The notes: generated by a model not told the origin, from the letters alone. DNA of 64,000 nucleotides from Phyllobacterium sp. T1293 (GCF_020731415.2 NZ_CP088274.1:62001-126000); one strand, 5' to 3'. Counted from the stretch's first letter, positions 16,293-25,094 are shown. Made by a program: numbers and translations.

Positions 16293-17133
16293 TTTCGTCC
16301 ATCAATGGAACATGGTATTCAAGTAATATCCGATTGATCTCAGGTTGGTTCTCCTTGATGACCTTGTTTAATGTGCGCTTCCATTCCTGATCGGACGGGC
16401 GCACACCCATCGTGATCCGGTACGCCATATGCCCGGACTTTTCTTTTGCCAGCGAGACCACCGCCAGATCTGGATTGATCTCGTTCGCATAATAGCCCGC
16501 CATCGGTCCCCAAAGGATCGCCACATCTATCGTGCCTTTCATGAGATCCTTGATCATGACATCCGCCATGGATGGCGCGAGCCTTGTATCCACCATCAGG
16601 GGATAGGGAAGCACATTGCGCATATAACCAACCTTGGCGAGATTGGCCGCTGGGGGTGTTCCGGCAACAACACCGATCTTCTTGCCTGCCAGCTTTGTGT
16701 CTTCAATCGACATCACATCGTCCAGCCCAGCATTCTTCTTGAAGAGCATGACATAGGTCGAGCGATAGTAAGCATTGGTATTCTGTACAAGCTCATCACC
16801 CTGTGCATAGCCCATGATGATATCGCAATGGTTGGATCGCAGTGTATTGCGAACAAAGCCGGTCGCCATGGGGTACCATGTATAGGCCACCGACTTACGT
16901 CCGGTTTTGGCAGCGACCAGTTCCGCCAATTTGTTTTCAAATCCTTTGCCGCTTTGATCGGAAAACGGCATATTTGAAGGATCGGCACACACACGTAGTA
17001 CGTCCGGGTCAACAAGTTCACCAGCGGCTCCTAACCCTGCCCCCTGTGCCAGAGCACCCGAGGGTATGGCGATACCCATTGCTATCAGCAACGCGACAAA
17101 CCAATGCCGGAGAGGCCTTGTATGCTGCGTCAT
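16270..17133 (-). CDS. xoxJ: XoxJ periplasmic binding protein of the methanol dehydrogenase system
   Basis: XoxJ is a type II periplasmic-binding-fold protein thought to help activate or mature XoxF. The 287-residue protein has a signal peptide (WFVALLIAMGIAIPSGALAQ) and the solute-binding family 3-like core (LRVCADPSNMPFSDQ, GFENKLAELVAAKTGR, CDIIMGYAQGDELVQNT, IGVVAGTPPA). ATG 17133 lies 1 nt after the xoxG stop; the frame is open further upstream but inside xoxG. The order xoxF-xoxG-xoxJ is the classic arrangement. Confidence 0.93.
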   Translation of the reverse strand: MTQHTRPLRHWFVALLIAMGIAIPSGALAQGAGLGAAGELVDPDVLRVCADPSNMPFSDQSGKGFENKLAELVAAKTGRKSVAYTWYPMATGFVRNTLRSNHCDIIMGYAQGDELVQNTNAYYRSTYVMLFKKNAGLDDVMSIEDTKLAGKKIGVVAGTPPAANLAKVGYMRNVLPYPLMVDTRLAPSMADVMIKDLMKGTIDVAILWGPMAGYYANEINPDLAVVSLAKEKSGHMAYRITMGVRPSDQEWKRTLNKVIKENQPEINRILLEYHVPLMDENDKPITQ

Positions 17134-17134
17134 C

Positions 17135-17659
17135 TCATCCACCCATACATGAATCTTCCGCCTGCTTGGCGGCGGCGGGCTTATCTTCATGCTTTGCGGG
17201 CCGTCCTCGCGGAAGGTCACCCACAGCACGCGAGCGCAGATAGACGTAAAGATCATCCATGTAGCAGTAGACATTCTTGTTATCGCCAAAAGCTGGCATC
17301 ACTTTGTCATTGCCATTGCTCAGGTTTTTACGGCCACCAGCAACTATTCCCATAAAATCGGCATAGGACATCGTCTTGAGTGAATTGGCGAGAACCGGCG
17401 CAAAAGATGACCCAGCACCATCCGCTCCATGGCAGACATTACATTCCGAATTGAAGCGGCGATAACCGCTGTAGGTATACCAATCGACAGTTCCATCCGG
17501 TTGTATCTTGAATGTGGGATTTCCGTCTTTGTCGGCATATTTACCATTATCTTCAGAAGCAACCGCAGCAGCTGCCTTGTCGTCGGCGTAGCTGCTACCT
17601 TGTCCCATCAGGAGAGCAAGAGCAGCTGTAACGGTCAGAAGTGTTGTTCGAATCTGCAT
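17135..17659 (-). CDS. xoxG: XoxG cytochrome c, electron acceptor of XoxF
   Basis: A 174-residue periplasmic c-type cytochrome with signal peptide (TTLLTVTAALALLMGQGSSYA). One haem site CNVCH sits near residue 74, and downstream Met residues in DKVMPAFGDNKNVYCYMDDLYVYL supply the distal ligand. The YTYSGYRRFNSECNVCHG context is typical of cytochrome cL-like XoxG. It takes electrons from PQQ in XoxF. The start could be 17659 (GAGG spacing good) or 17674 (GGAG very close); the first is preferred. It is separated from xoxF by a structured 147-nt gap. Confidence 0.94.
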   Translation of the reverse strand: MQIRTTLLTVTAALALLMGQGSSYADDKAAAAVASEDNGKYADKDGNPTFKIQPDGTVDWYTYSGYRRFNSECNVCHGADGAGSSFAPVLANSLKTMSYADFMGIVAGGRKNLSNGNDKVMPAFGDNKNVYCYMDDLYVYLRSRAVGDLPRGRPAKHEDKPAAAKQAEDSCMGG

Positions 17660-17744
17660 CCGGTAACCTCGCATTCACTCCATCGGAGCAACACCTCGCA
17701 GTGTCGGCTCAACGGCTATGATTGATCATTAATTGTCGGTCAGG

Positions 17745-17795
17745 TGACACGAGGGGCCCGGCCTCGTTAAAACCGGGCACCCTGTTTTGGTGTCA
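17745..17795 (-). terminator. Nested stem-loop between xoxF and xoxG
   Basis: TGACAC (17745-17750) pairs with GTGTCA (17790-17795), and inside it GCCCGG (17756-17761) pairs with CCGGGC (17773-17778). An alternative small hairpin GAGG/CCTC exists within the same bases. It starts 12 nt beyond the xoxF stop. It may reduce read-through into xoxG-xoxJ, or protect the 3' end of a very abundant xoxF message. Confidence 0.55.
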
Positions 17796-17806
17796 ATTCG
17801 CCCCTA

Positions 17807-19633
17807 TTATTCGGGGACCGCAAAGACGGTCAGCTGACCGCCCAAAGCCGTATAGTCGGAGAGACCAGCATAACCGCCGACCGCACCCAGACCATCCGTG
17901 CCTTTTGTCAGGCCGGCCGCAAGACCGATACCAGCCCAGCCACCAACACCGGACAGAACGGCAACATATTGTTTGCCCTTGTGTTCATAGGTAGTGACAT
18001 TGCCGATAATGCCGGAAGGAGTCTTGAATTTGTAGAGTTCCTTGCCAGTCTTATCGACTGCCTTCAGATAGCCTTCAAGTGTACCGTAGAAGACCACATC
18101 GCCATCGGTGGCAAGCGCGCCTGACCATACCGAAAACTGCTCGGGCTTGGACCAAACGATTTCACCCTTTGCCGCATCCCAGGCAATGAAGTTACCCATG
18201 CCGCCATGGCTGTTTGGAGCAGGATACATGGAAAGCGTTGCGCCGATATAAGGCTGACCGGCGGTATAGCTGACCTTGTAAGGCTCGTAATCCATGCAGA
18301 CGTGGTTGGTCGGTACATAGAAGAGTTTCGTCTTCGGGGAATAAGCTGCAGGCTGCTGATCCTTGGTACCGAGAGCAGCCGGGCAAATACCCGTTGTGTT
18401 GACGTCTTCACCCTGTTTTGCCGTTGAGTACTTATCAACAACGACAGGACGGCCATAGTCCTTGCTGTTCTTGTCCATAACGACTTCAGTCGCCCAATTA
18501 ACAGCCGGATCGTACTTCTTGGCAACCAGAAGTTCACCGGTCGCCCGGTCCAGCGTATAGGCAAAGCCATTGCGGTCGAAATGCACGAGAACATTACGAT
18601 CCTTGCCGTCGATCTTGATACCGTCTGCCAGGATCATCTCGTTGACACCGTCATAATCCCACTCATCATGTGGGGTCATCTGGTAGAGCCATTTTGCCAT
18701 GCCCGTATCGGCATCGCGAGCCATAATGGTCATGGACCATTTGTTGTCACCCGGACGCTGGCTTGGATTCCATGTGGATGGGTTACCCGTGCCATAATAG
18801 ATGAGGTTCAATTTGGGATCATAAGAGTACCAACCCCACGTTGTTCCACCACCGATCTTCCACTGATCGCCTTCCCAGGTTTTTGTGCTGGAATCTGCGC
18901 CCACTGGTTTGCCGAGCTGTGTTGTCTTTTCCGGATCAATCAACGTGTCCTTGTCAGAACCAATTGACCACGCACGCCAGGCTTGCTTGCCATCCTTGAT
19001 ATTATAGGCAGTCAAAGCACCGCGAACACCAAATTCACCACCGGAAATGCCGACGATGACCTTATCTTTTACCACCATTGGAGCCGATGTACCGGATTCA
19101 CCTTTGCTGCCGTCGGCTGCTTCGCCGTTTTTCACGGACCATTCAGGTTTTCCGGTCTTTGCATCGAGAGCCACAAGTGTTGTGTCTGCCTGATAAAGGA
19201 AGATCTTGCCATCACCATAGGCTACGCCGCGATTAACGGTATCGCAGCACATGATGGGAATAACATTTGGGTCCTGTTTGGGCTCATACTTCCATAGGAT
19301 CTTGCCGTCATTGTTCAGGTCAAGCGCATAGACTGTATTGGGATAGGGCGCATGGACATACATGACATCCCCAATGATGAGCGGACCACCTTCGTGGCCG
19401 CGCAGCACGCCTGTCGAAAACGTCCAGGCGACCTGAAGGTTCTTGACGTTATCCTTGTTGATTTTATTAAGTTTTGAATATCGGGTATTGGCATAATCGC
19501 CGGTCTGGATTGCCCAGTCCTTGGAATTGGAAATCAAAGCTTGCAAATCGTCATTGGCTAATGCTCCTCCCGCCAATGAAAGCGATAGAGAAAAACTAGC
19601 CAATAATCGTAATAAATTCTTGTGTACACGCAT
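17807..19633 (-). CDS. xoxF: Lanthanide-dependent PQQ methanol dehydrogenase XoxF
   Basis: The 608-residue periplasmic quinoprotein oxidises methanol (and often formaldehyde) with PQQ and a lanthanide ion. The signal peptide ends near ALA at residue 26. The chain has the eight-bladed propeller with tryptophan-docking repeats (for example [15 protein letters not shown] and [14 protein letters not shown]), and the vicinal disulphide Cys129-Cys130 ([10 protein letters not shown]). Metal-site residues include Glu200 (GISGGEFG), Asn284 ([10 protein letters not shown]), Asp326 and the extra Asp328 in HDEWDYDG; the DYD motif separates XoxF from calcium-type MxaF (DYA). Clade is probably XoxF5. A 445-bp AT-rich leader region precedes it. 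Confidence 0.98.
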   Translation of the reverse strand: MRVHKNLLRLLASFSLSLSLAGGALANDDLQALISNSKDWAIQTGDYANTRYSKLNKINKDNVKNLQVAWTFSTGVLRGHEGGPLIIGDVMYVHAPYPNTVYALDLNNDGKILWKYEPKQDPNVIPIMCCDTVNRGVAYGDGKIFLYQADTTLVALDAKTGKPEWSVKNGEAADGSKGESGTSAPMVVKDKVIVGISGGEFGVRGALTAYNIKDGKQAWRAWSIGSDKDTLIDPEKTTQLGKPVGADSSTKTWEGDQWKIGGGTTWGWYSYDPKLNLIYYGTGNPSTWNPSQRPGDNKWSMTIMARDADTGMAKWLYQMTPHDEWDYDGVNEMILADGIKIDGKDRNVLVHFDRNGFAYTLDRATGELLVAKKYDPAVNWATEVVMDKNSKDYGRPVVVDKYSTAKQGEDVNTTGICPAALGTKDQQPAAYSPKTKLFYVPTNHVCMDYEPYKVSYTAGQPYIGATLSMYPAPNSHGGMGNFIAWDAAKGEIVWSKPEQFSVWSGALATDGDVVFYGTLEGYLKAVDKTGKELYKFKTPSGIIGNVTTYEHKGKQYVAVLSGVGGWAGIGLAAGLTKGTDGLGAVGGYAGLSDYTALGGQLTVFAVPE

Positions 19634-20078
19634 TTTGAGTCCTCCCTAAGTTCACATTTATGAACCATCGGACGGAGCCGTTAATTCTAGCGGTCCGCGC
19701 CATTAGCTCACGCAAATGGGGAAGTATTTCCGGCAGCGTGTCACGACCTAAGCCAGGCGCGCAGAGGGCACCGTTACTGCCCACCCCGCTTGGCCTACGA
19801 AGACTGTCACCACTCCCTTGACGGTAACGTCCTTGAAGCCGGAAACAAGATGACGATAGGAGAAAGAATTGCATTAGGCAAGCATGTTTATAAATTTATA
19901 TTTTCCGCACTGCAATATATGCATTTTGCGTCGCAACACATTTCATATTTTTGGATTTTATTCTGAATGCTACATGAACGACATAATTTGATACTTTAAT
20001 ACTGGACAATTCTTACTAATCAATATTATTATTTGCTATCTATTTGAAAAATTTACGTTTCACCAGCGTGAAGGCGAA
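19634..20078. promoter_or_regulatory. Divergent control region of xoxF and the small secreted protein gene
   Basis: No gene is seen in these 445 bp. The half nearest xoxF has mixed composition and contains two small hairpins, GGGCA-N7-TGCCC (19766-19782) and GACG-GTAA-CGTC (19820-19831). The half nearest 20079 is strongly AT-rich (from about 19880), with many A/T runs, as expected for promoters. The RBS AGGGAGGA lies just before the xoxF ATG. The long stretch suggests a 5' leader of some 200 nt for xoxF. Confidence 0.5.
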
Positions 20079-20435
20079 ATGACAATGTCAGCATCAAAAA
20101 TCCTGCAATCAGGCCTGTTAGCAATCGCAGCAATTGCATATTCTTTGCCGGCAAAGTCAGCGACGGATTATCCCACTTCGACACTTGCCGAATACGTTTA
20201 TGGCTGCATGAAGGCCAATGGAGAAAACCGGGATTCGCTCCAACGATGCTCATGCTCAATCGATGTTATCGCCTCCGTCATTTCCTATGATCATTATGTT
20301 GCCGCCGAGACCTACAAATCGATGGGACTGGTTCCCGGCGAGAATGGTGCGCTCTTTCGCGAAAGTGCCCCAGCCAAAGCCTCCATCACAGAACTGAAAA
20401 GGGCTCAGGCGGAAGCCGATATTCGCTGCTTCTAA
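20079..20435 (+). CDS. Small secreted four-Cys protein divergent from xoxF
   Basis: This 118-residue protein has a signal peptide (ILQSGLLAIAAIAYSLPAKSA). The mature part of about 90 residues has four Cys (VYGCMKANG, LQRCSCSID, and Cys-Phe at the very C terminus), which could make two disulphides. No known domain is recognised. Its placement opposite xoxF, tail-to-tail with the SoxYZ-like gene (4-nt overlap of the ends), suggests a periplasmic role in methanol oxidation. ATG 20079 follows GAAGGCGAA; ATG 20085 is possible. It looks real from its signal peptide and composition. Confidence 0.7.
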   Translation: MTMSASKILQSGLLAIAAIAYSLPAKSATDYPTSTLAEYVYGCMKANGENRDSLQRCSCSIDVIASVISYDHYVAAETYKSMGLVPGENGALFRESAPAKASITELKRAQAEADIRCF

Positions 20436-21304
20436 ATCCTGGGCTTGGACTCCTGCAAACCCGATGATTCGAGCGGCCATTCATCCCGAAATTTCTTGCC
20501 TTCGGTATCGGCCGCTTCAACCTTGATATCCTCCCCCGGCTTCGCATCAAACTCGAAACGAAAATTCGGATCTTCCGAAATCGAAATCCCTCCTTCCATA
20601 GACATGATCAACCGGTCGCCCTGCGACACGGTCAGCCCCTGAATGAAGTGCGCAGGTATGTAGTATCGCGTCACCTGATCCATCTGCAGTCCTGAGTTGT
20701 TGGGATGACGGATCATCAGCTGCATTTCGGTTGCACGGGTCATCGATGCCAGACCAGTTGTCTTGGCGGGAAACACACGCAGTTTCATCTTGCCGAGATT
20801 AGCAAGCGCCTCATCAGTGTTTTTCATGGCAGGAGCGGAACATCCGCCAGACGCCTTCACATAAGTTTCGGTCATGTGAAGCTTGCCGTCCTCCGTTTCC
20901 GCGATGGCTCGCACATAGGAATAAGCATTGACCCGCAGCCGTGTGGCCAGATGGGTCACGCCAGCATCAGGACCGAATTTGAATACAGCAGCAACTGGTG
21001 ATGGATTTTCGTCGACGATCAAGGTCACGGCTTTTATACGGCCGGAAGCGGCGTCAGTTTTAAAATGCAAATCGACTGGTACTATTGCCGCATCTTCGGC
21101 GCGCTTGGGTGCGTCGATTGTCACAATACCATTCGCGGCCTCAATAGACTTCTGTTCGAAGACGTCGCCCTTCAAGCTGTTCCAGGTGGTGCTTTCGGGA
21201 GGGCCAGCATTTTGCGCCCAAACAGGAAAAGGCAATGCCGAACCAAAAAACGCAAAGAGAACAACGGCAACCAAGGGGTTACGCAGCTCAATTGTTGCAA
21301 ACAT
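20432..21304 (-). CDS. Quinoprotein dehydrogenase-associated SoxYZ-like carrier
   Basis: A 290-residue secreted protein (signal VAVVLFAFFGSALPFPVWA) that fuses a SoxY-like part and a SoxZ-like part (TIGR04557-type). The SoxY-type swinging-arm motif appears as SGGCSAP with Cys155, the residue that would carry substrate. In sulfur oxidation SoxYZ carries thiosulfate-derived groups; the quinoprotein-linked version is thought to relay an unknown intermediate. ATG 21304 is preferred (GGAGG upstream). Last gene of the minus-strand operon that also holds a zinc hydrolase and an ABC importer; 97 nt separates it from the hydrolase gene. Confidence 0.87.
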   Translation of the reverse strand: MFATIELRNPLVAVVLFAFFGSALPFPVWAQNAGPPESTTWNSLKGDVFEQKSIEAANGIVTIDAPKRAEDAAIVPVDLHFKTDAASGRIKAVTLIVDENPSPVAAVFKFGPDAGVTHLATRLRVNAYSYVRAIAETEDGKLHMTETYVKASGGCSAPAMKNTDEALANLGKMKLRVFPAKTTGLASMTRATEMQLMIRHPNNSGLQMDQVTRYYIPAHFIQGLTVSQGDRLIMSMEGGISISEDPNFRFEFDAKPGEDIKVEAADTEGKKFRDEWPLESSGLQESKPRI

Positions 21305-21401
21305 CGTGTTCTGCCTCCACCAAGGATAACTTTGGCGGTGCCCGGCTGACACAGACTATACCATCTTCCCGAACGATCTGGCAAATACCAACATTACCGG
21401 A

Positions 21402-22361
21402 TCATTCCCATTCAAGTTCAGCGAATGCAGCAGTAGCATTGCGCTGATTGTACTCATCAAACAGTTTCCAGTTTGGACGTTCACTTTCTCCGGCCGATTT
21501 GACCGCATCTGACATCGGCACACCATCAGCAATGGCTTTGCGTATATCGCGTACAAGCACATCAAAATATCGGCTTTCCGCTTCCAGCGCCTGCGGCCAT
21601 GGCGACGATACAGGCCCATGCCCCGGCACCGCAACTTCTGCCTTGATCCCACTCAGGGTCGCCAGTTGCGCAATCCATCCAAGCAGAGATCCATCCATTG
21701 TGGGCAGATGGCCAATAAAACACAGATCTCCCGTAAAGAACGTCTTGGTTTGATGATCAAACACCGAAAGATCATTATCCGTATGCGCAGGTTTCCAAGC
21801 CTTCAAACTGAGCTTGCGATTACCAAGATCAACCTCTTCCTCGTCAGTTATGAGCTTGGCGGGAGGAACTATTCTGATATCTGCCATGAGAGCACTGCCC
21901 ATGGCATCGCGATAACTCTGCAAGTAATAGCTACCGCGACTTTCCAAAGCCCGCGGCAGATTATGATGACCGACGATGATGGCCCCCGTACCTTCAAATG
22001 CAGCATTACCGAACAGATGATCGGGATGCATATGAGTGTTGATTAAATACCGGATAGGCCTGTCCGTTTGGGTTCGAATAGCAGCAATTAATGCCTTACC
22101 CTCGATCACACTACCGCCGCTATCGATGACAGCCACAGCCTCATCACCAATGATAAAACTAACATTGCAAATCTCACCATCATTCTGATCAGTCATCATC
22201 GCAGGCGTACCGGCAAAGGCGAATACACCCTCTGCGATCTGCTTGACCGGCAATGGACCACCATGTCCTGATTGTGCCATCGCCAATCGGGCATGGGACA
22301 CGCCGCAACAGGCAAAGAGCACACCTGTTTTAAGGACGTCGCGCCGGGTCGCATAGCTCAT
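21402..22361 (-). CDS. Quinoprotein relay system zinc metallohydrolase (MBL fold), Tat-exported
   Basis: The 319-residue metallo-beta-lactamase-fold protein (TIGR04559-type, relay hydrolase 2) has the metal motif NTHMHPDHLFGN, a second metal His in WKPAHTDNDLSVF, the bridging Asp in FTGDLCFIGHLP and a late His in VPGHGPVS. The N terminus reads TRRDVLKTGVLFACCGVS, a twin-arginine signal. It therefore folds in the cytoplasm and is exported through Tat. It is thought to act with the SoxYZ-like carrier next door. ATG overlaps the upstream ABC ATPase gene by 4 nt. Confidence 0.9.
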   Translation of the reverse strand: MSYATRRDVLKTGVLFACCGVSHARLAMAQSGHGGPLPVKQIAEGVFAFAGTPAMMTDQNDGEICNVSFIIGDEAVAVIDSGGSVIEGKALIAAIRTQTDRPIRYLINTHMHPDHLFGNAAFEGTGAIIVGHHNLPRALESRGSYYLQSYRDAMGSALMADIRIVPPAKLITDEEEVDLGNRKLSLKAWKPAHTDNDLSVFDHQTKTFFTGDLCFIGHLPTMDGSLLGWIAQLATLSGIKAEVAVPGHGPVSSPWPQALEAESRYFDVLVRDIRKAIADGVPMSDAVKSAGESERPNWKLFDEYNQRNATAAFAELEWE

Positions 22362-23140
22362 GATCCGAAACCCTCACCAGCGAATTTCTCATTGAACGAG
22401 CGTAGCAGATCTGCTCTGACCTGCGCATTGCGGCTGTGCCGTGGCACTCTTATATCGAAGGTTCCAATGACGTGCGCCGGTCTATCGGAAAACACAATAA
22501 TCCGGTCCGACAGCATGAGTGCCTCCTGTAGATTGTGAGTCACCATGAGTGCTGTTGTCGGCTGTTCTGACCAGACAGCCAAAAGCAGATTGCGAAGCTG
22601 CTGGGCTGTCGCCTCGTCCAACGAAACAAAGGGCTCGTCGAGGAGCAATACATCCGGCTCAATTGCCAGTGCCCGTGCAATGGCCACCCGCCGCGCAAGA
22701 CCCAGAGACAGTTCGCCCGGATAAAACATCTGCATCTTGGACAGTCCCAAGACTCTGAACAGATTATCGAGACGAGTGTTCTTCAAGTGCTTTGGCAGAG
22801 CCAGCCTCACATTTTGCTCTACTGAACGCCAAGGCAGTAATGTCGGCTCTTGAAACACCGCGCCAATGCGAGGTTCTGCCAATCCGGGCAGTTGAACCAC
22901 CCCCTTATAATCACCTTCAAGCCCAAGCAAGATGCGTAACGTCGTCGTCTTACCGCATCCGGAGGGCCCAAGAATGCAGGCAAACTCATTCTGTTCCACC
23001 TCGAAATGCAGATCACGCAGCACATCAATCGCTTCACCGTTTGATGTGCGAAATGACTTTCCCTGAATATCGACCTTAAGCCGTGCGGCGACGCCAACGT
23101 GTTGATGTGTGTTCAAGGGGTTGTACCACCACAAGTTCAA
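22358..23140 (-). CDS. ABC importer ATP-binding protein (nitrate/sulfonate/taurine type) with a degenerate signature
   Basis: A 260-residue ATPase with Walker A LGPSGCGKTTTLR, Q loop VFQEPTLLPWR, Walker B VLLLDEPFVSLDE and switch His in VTHNLQEAL, of the SsuB/TauB kind. The signature motif reads ELSLGLARRVAIARAL where LSGGQ-RVAIARAL is usual, so the Gly-Gly-Gln core is changed. The start is uncertain: the frame runs to ATG 23140 and overlaps the permease gene by 65 nt, and no clear later start with an RBS was found. It forms an importer with the permease and binding protein just upstream. Confidence 0.87.
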   Translation of the reverse strand: MNLWWYNPLNTHQHVGVAARLKVDIQGKSFRTSNGEAIDVLRDLHFEVEQNEFACILGPSGCGKTTTLRILLGLEGDYKGVVQLPGLAEPRIGAVFQEPTLLPWRSVEQNVRLALPKHLKNTRLDNLFRVLGLSKMQMFYPGELSLGLARRVAIARALAIEPDVLLLDEPFVSLDEATAQQLRNLLLAVWSEQPTTALMVTHNLQEALMLSDRIIVFSDRPAHVIGTFDIRVPRHSRNAQVRADLLRSFNEKFAGEGFGS

Positions 23141-23891
23141 TGAAAAGCATCACCGCAACAAATGCCAGCGTATAGGCCAGAATCGCCGCGACATCGAAGA
23201 GTTGAAAAAACAGATTGATCTGGAAGCCGATACCATTCGACCGGCCAAGAAGCTCAACAACCAGCACGATCTTCCAGATGAGAGAGACACCGGAACGCGA
23301 GGCTGCAGCGATATAAGGTTGCAATTGGGGTAACAGGATATGACGTATACGATCCAGTGACCGGAAGCGGTAGACCTGCGCCATCTCGGCATAACGCGGG
23401 TCAAGCGCGCGCGTTCCCTCGCGCATCGTCACAACCACATTGGGGATCTTGTTCAAAGCAACAGCGCCAATTGCTGCCGCCTCGTTCAGGCCAAACCAGA
23501 TATAGGCAAGGACGATCACGACGAGCGCGGGAATATTCAGAAAAAGGATAAGCCAAGGATTGAAGAACCGGTCGGCGCGCCGGTAGCTGCCCAGAAAAAC
23601 ACCAATCACCGATCCGATTATCATAGCAAGGAAGAACGAGGCCGCGACACGCCACAGAGTGATCGCCAAATGATACGGCAGATCGCCACTCGAGGTTTCG
23701 CTAAGGAACCTTTGCAGAACCAGTAATGGCGCGGGAAAAGAGCGGCTTGGCCACAGCGTGGCGCCAATATGCCAGACGACTATAAGAGCGGCAAAAGACA
23801 ACAACACCATGATCGGTGATGTCCATTGCCAAGACCGTGGCGGATGAACCGTCTTTGATCCCTCGCCCTGTCCGGTGGAAATCACTGTCAT
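23076..23891 (-). CDS. ABC importer permease (SsuC/TauC type)
   Basis: The product is a 271-residue inner-membrane protein with about six hydrophobic segments (SPIMVLLSFAALIVVWHIG, FFLAMIIGSVIGVFLG, ILFLNIPALVVIVLAYIWFG, SLIWKIVLVVELLG, AAILAYTLAFVAVMLFIELV). Its EAA-like coupling region reads RYAEMAQVYRFRSLDRIRHILLPQ, in the form used by nitrate/sulfonate/taurine permeases. The start ATG directly follows the binding-protein stop, with GGAGGG upstream. Confidence 0.9.
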   Translation of the reverse strand: MTVISTGQGEGSKTVHPPRSWQWTSPIMVLLSFAALIVVWHIGATLWPSRSFPAPLLVLQRFLSETSSGDLPYHLAITLWRVAASFFLAMIIGSVIGVFLGSYRRADRFFNPWLILFLNIPALVVIVLAYIWFGLNEAAAIGAVALNKIPNVVVTMREGTRALDPRYAEMAQVYRFRSLDRIRHILLPQLQPYIAAASRSGVSLIWKIVLVVELLGRSNGIGFQINLFFQLFDVAAILAYTLAFVAVMLFIELVVVQPLEHTSTRWRRRTA

Positions 23892-24872
23892 CTATTGGGC
23901 CCTCCAGAACGTACCTTCGGCCAGCATAATGGCTGAACCAACAAGCCGAGGGCCGCCGAGTTCAGCAAGAACCGCATAGAGCTTTTCCGCATCGGCTTGC
24001 TCGTCATCGACAGGACGAGCGGGAATGCCTTCACGATAGCGATCGCGCAAAATCTCGAGTTCGTGCCCTTCTGCCTTTATCACTGGCGCAAGCCTCTGCC
24101 ATTCCACATCCGAATTGCCAAGAAGCGCCTTCGCATCACGACTGGCGCTTATGAATCCAGCAATGGCTTTGGGGTGGGTGTTTGCCCAGTTTCCATGAAA
24201 TATATAACCGAGAGCCGACACGGCACCGGTGGCCCCGAGGGACTTCGCGGCATCACTGGTACTGATCAGCCTGTGAAAGCCGTTTGCCTCCAATCTCGCA
24301 CAGAAATTCCAGAAAGTTAAAATGGCATCGAGTTCATTCTGCTGCGCCTTTTCTGTCAGCAATGGTGGGGCACCGTAGACAATCGTGTTCTGACCGGCCA
24401 AATCCAGAGACTGACGTTTGGCAAGTCCCTGAATGAGAAGCCAGCTCTTGTCGAGAGGTCCACCGGCAACGCCGATTTTCTTGTCCTTGAGATCAGCCAG
24501 ACTTTTGATCGGGGACCCGTCCCGCACCATGAGAGAGCCTACCGAACTGGAATAGGGTGCGAAAGCCAAATCCTCGCCCGAGGCGCGCTGACGCGAAACC
24601 CAAAGCCAATCCGATACGATGATATCCACATCTCCCGCCATCATCGCGACATTGGTCGCGTCTTCGCTGGCGAAGAAATGAACATCGACATTCACGCCAT
24701 ATTTCTCATCAAGCTTGTGGTGTTTGATTGTGTCCAGCTCCCAGTTCACTGTACCGAATTTCAGCACACCTACACGCACGGTTTCCGCAGCATGGCTTTC
24801 AACGGCAAAGACGCTGCCAACAATGAACATGACCAGCAAGCACACGAGGAAAGAAGGGTGCCATTTAGCCAT
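23892..24872 (-). CDS. ABC importer substrate-binding protein (NMT1/SsuA-like)
   Basis: The product has 326 residues, with a signal peptide (FLVCLLVMFIVGSVFAVESHA) and a type II solute-binding fold of the nitrate/sulfonate/taurine class (VRVGVLKFGTVNWELD, GVNVDVHFFASEDATNVAMMAGDVDIIVSD, IKSLADLKDKKIGVAGGPLDKSW). ATG 24872 is preferred to 24878 because GGAG then sits 6 nt upstream. The ligand is unknown. Being in one operon with the quinoprotein-relay hydrolase and SoxYZ-like carrier, it may import a compound used or released by alcohol oxidation, or a cofactor part. Confidence 0.87.
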   Translation of the reverse strand: MAKWHPSFLVCLLVMFIVGSVFAVESHAAETVRVGVLKFGTVNWELDTIKHHKLDEKYGVNVDVHFFASEDATNVAMMAGDVDIIVSDWLWVSRQRASGEDLAFAPYSSSVGSLMVRDGSPIKSLADLKDKKIGVAGGPLDKSWLLIQGLAKRQSLDLAGQNTIVYGAPPLLTEKAQQNELDAILTFWNFCARLEANGFHRLISTSDAAKSLGATGAVSALGYIFHGNWANTHPKAIAGFISASRDAKALLGNSDVEWQRLAPVIKAEGHELEILRDRYREGIPARPVDDEQADAEKLYAVLAELGGPRLVGSAIMLAEGTFWRAQ

Positions 24873-24884
24873 CAGCATCTCCGA

Positions 24885-25094
24885 TCACAGCGTCATCTCA
24901 TTGGTCGGATATGCACACTTCCAACGGGAAACGCGATATTTCGGATGCTCTTGCGTCCATTTGGCCATTTCGGCCGGCGCCAGAAACATGCAATTGAGAA
25001 GATTCCCTCTGTTCTCAAAATGCAGGCGCTCTTCCCGACAATTCGTCGGGTTCGACACAAGACAGACAGTTAAGATGAGCTCGATAAGATCCAT
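24885..25094 (-). CDS. Small Cys-containing conserved protein
   Basis: A 69-residue protein with a short hydrophobic start (MDLIELILTVCLVSNPTNC) and a C-terminal block (MAKWTQEHPKYRVSRWKCAYP). Short proteins with this pattern (four Cys, W--EHPKW-V--W-C) are common as hypotheticals in Hyphomicrobiales. No function is known. It ends 12 nt before the binding-protein start and would be the first gene of the six-gene operon running to the SoxYZ-like carrier. Confidence 0.72.
   Translation of the reverse strand: MDLIELILTVCLVSNPTNCREERLHFENRGNLLNCMFLAPAEMAKWTQEHPKYRVSRWKCAYPTNEMTL

Noticed and set aside
19766..19831. GTAAC/GTTAC bases in the xoxF leader as further copies of the 15-bp operator
   Set aside because: They lack the 7+1+7 symmetry of the three exopolysaccharide-region sites.
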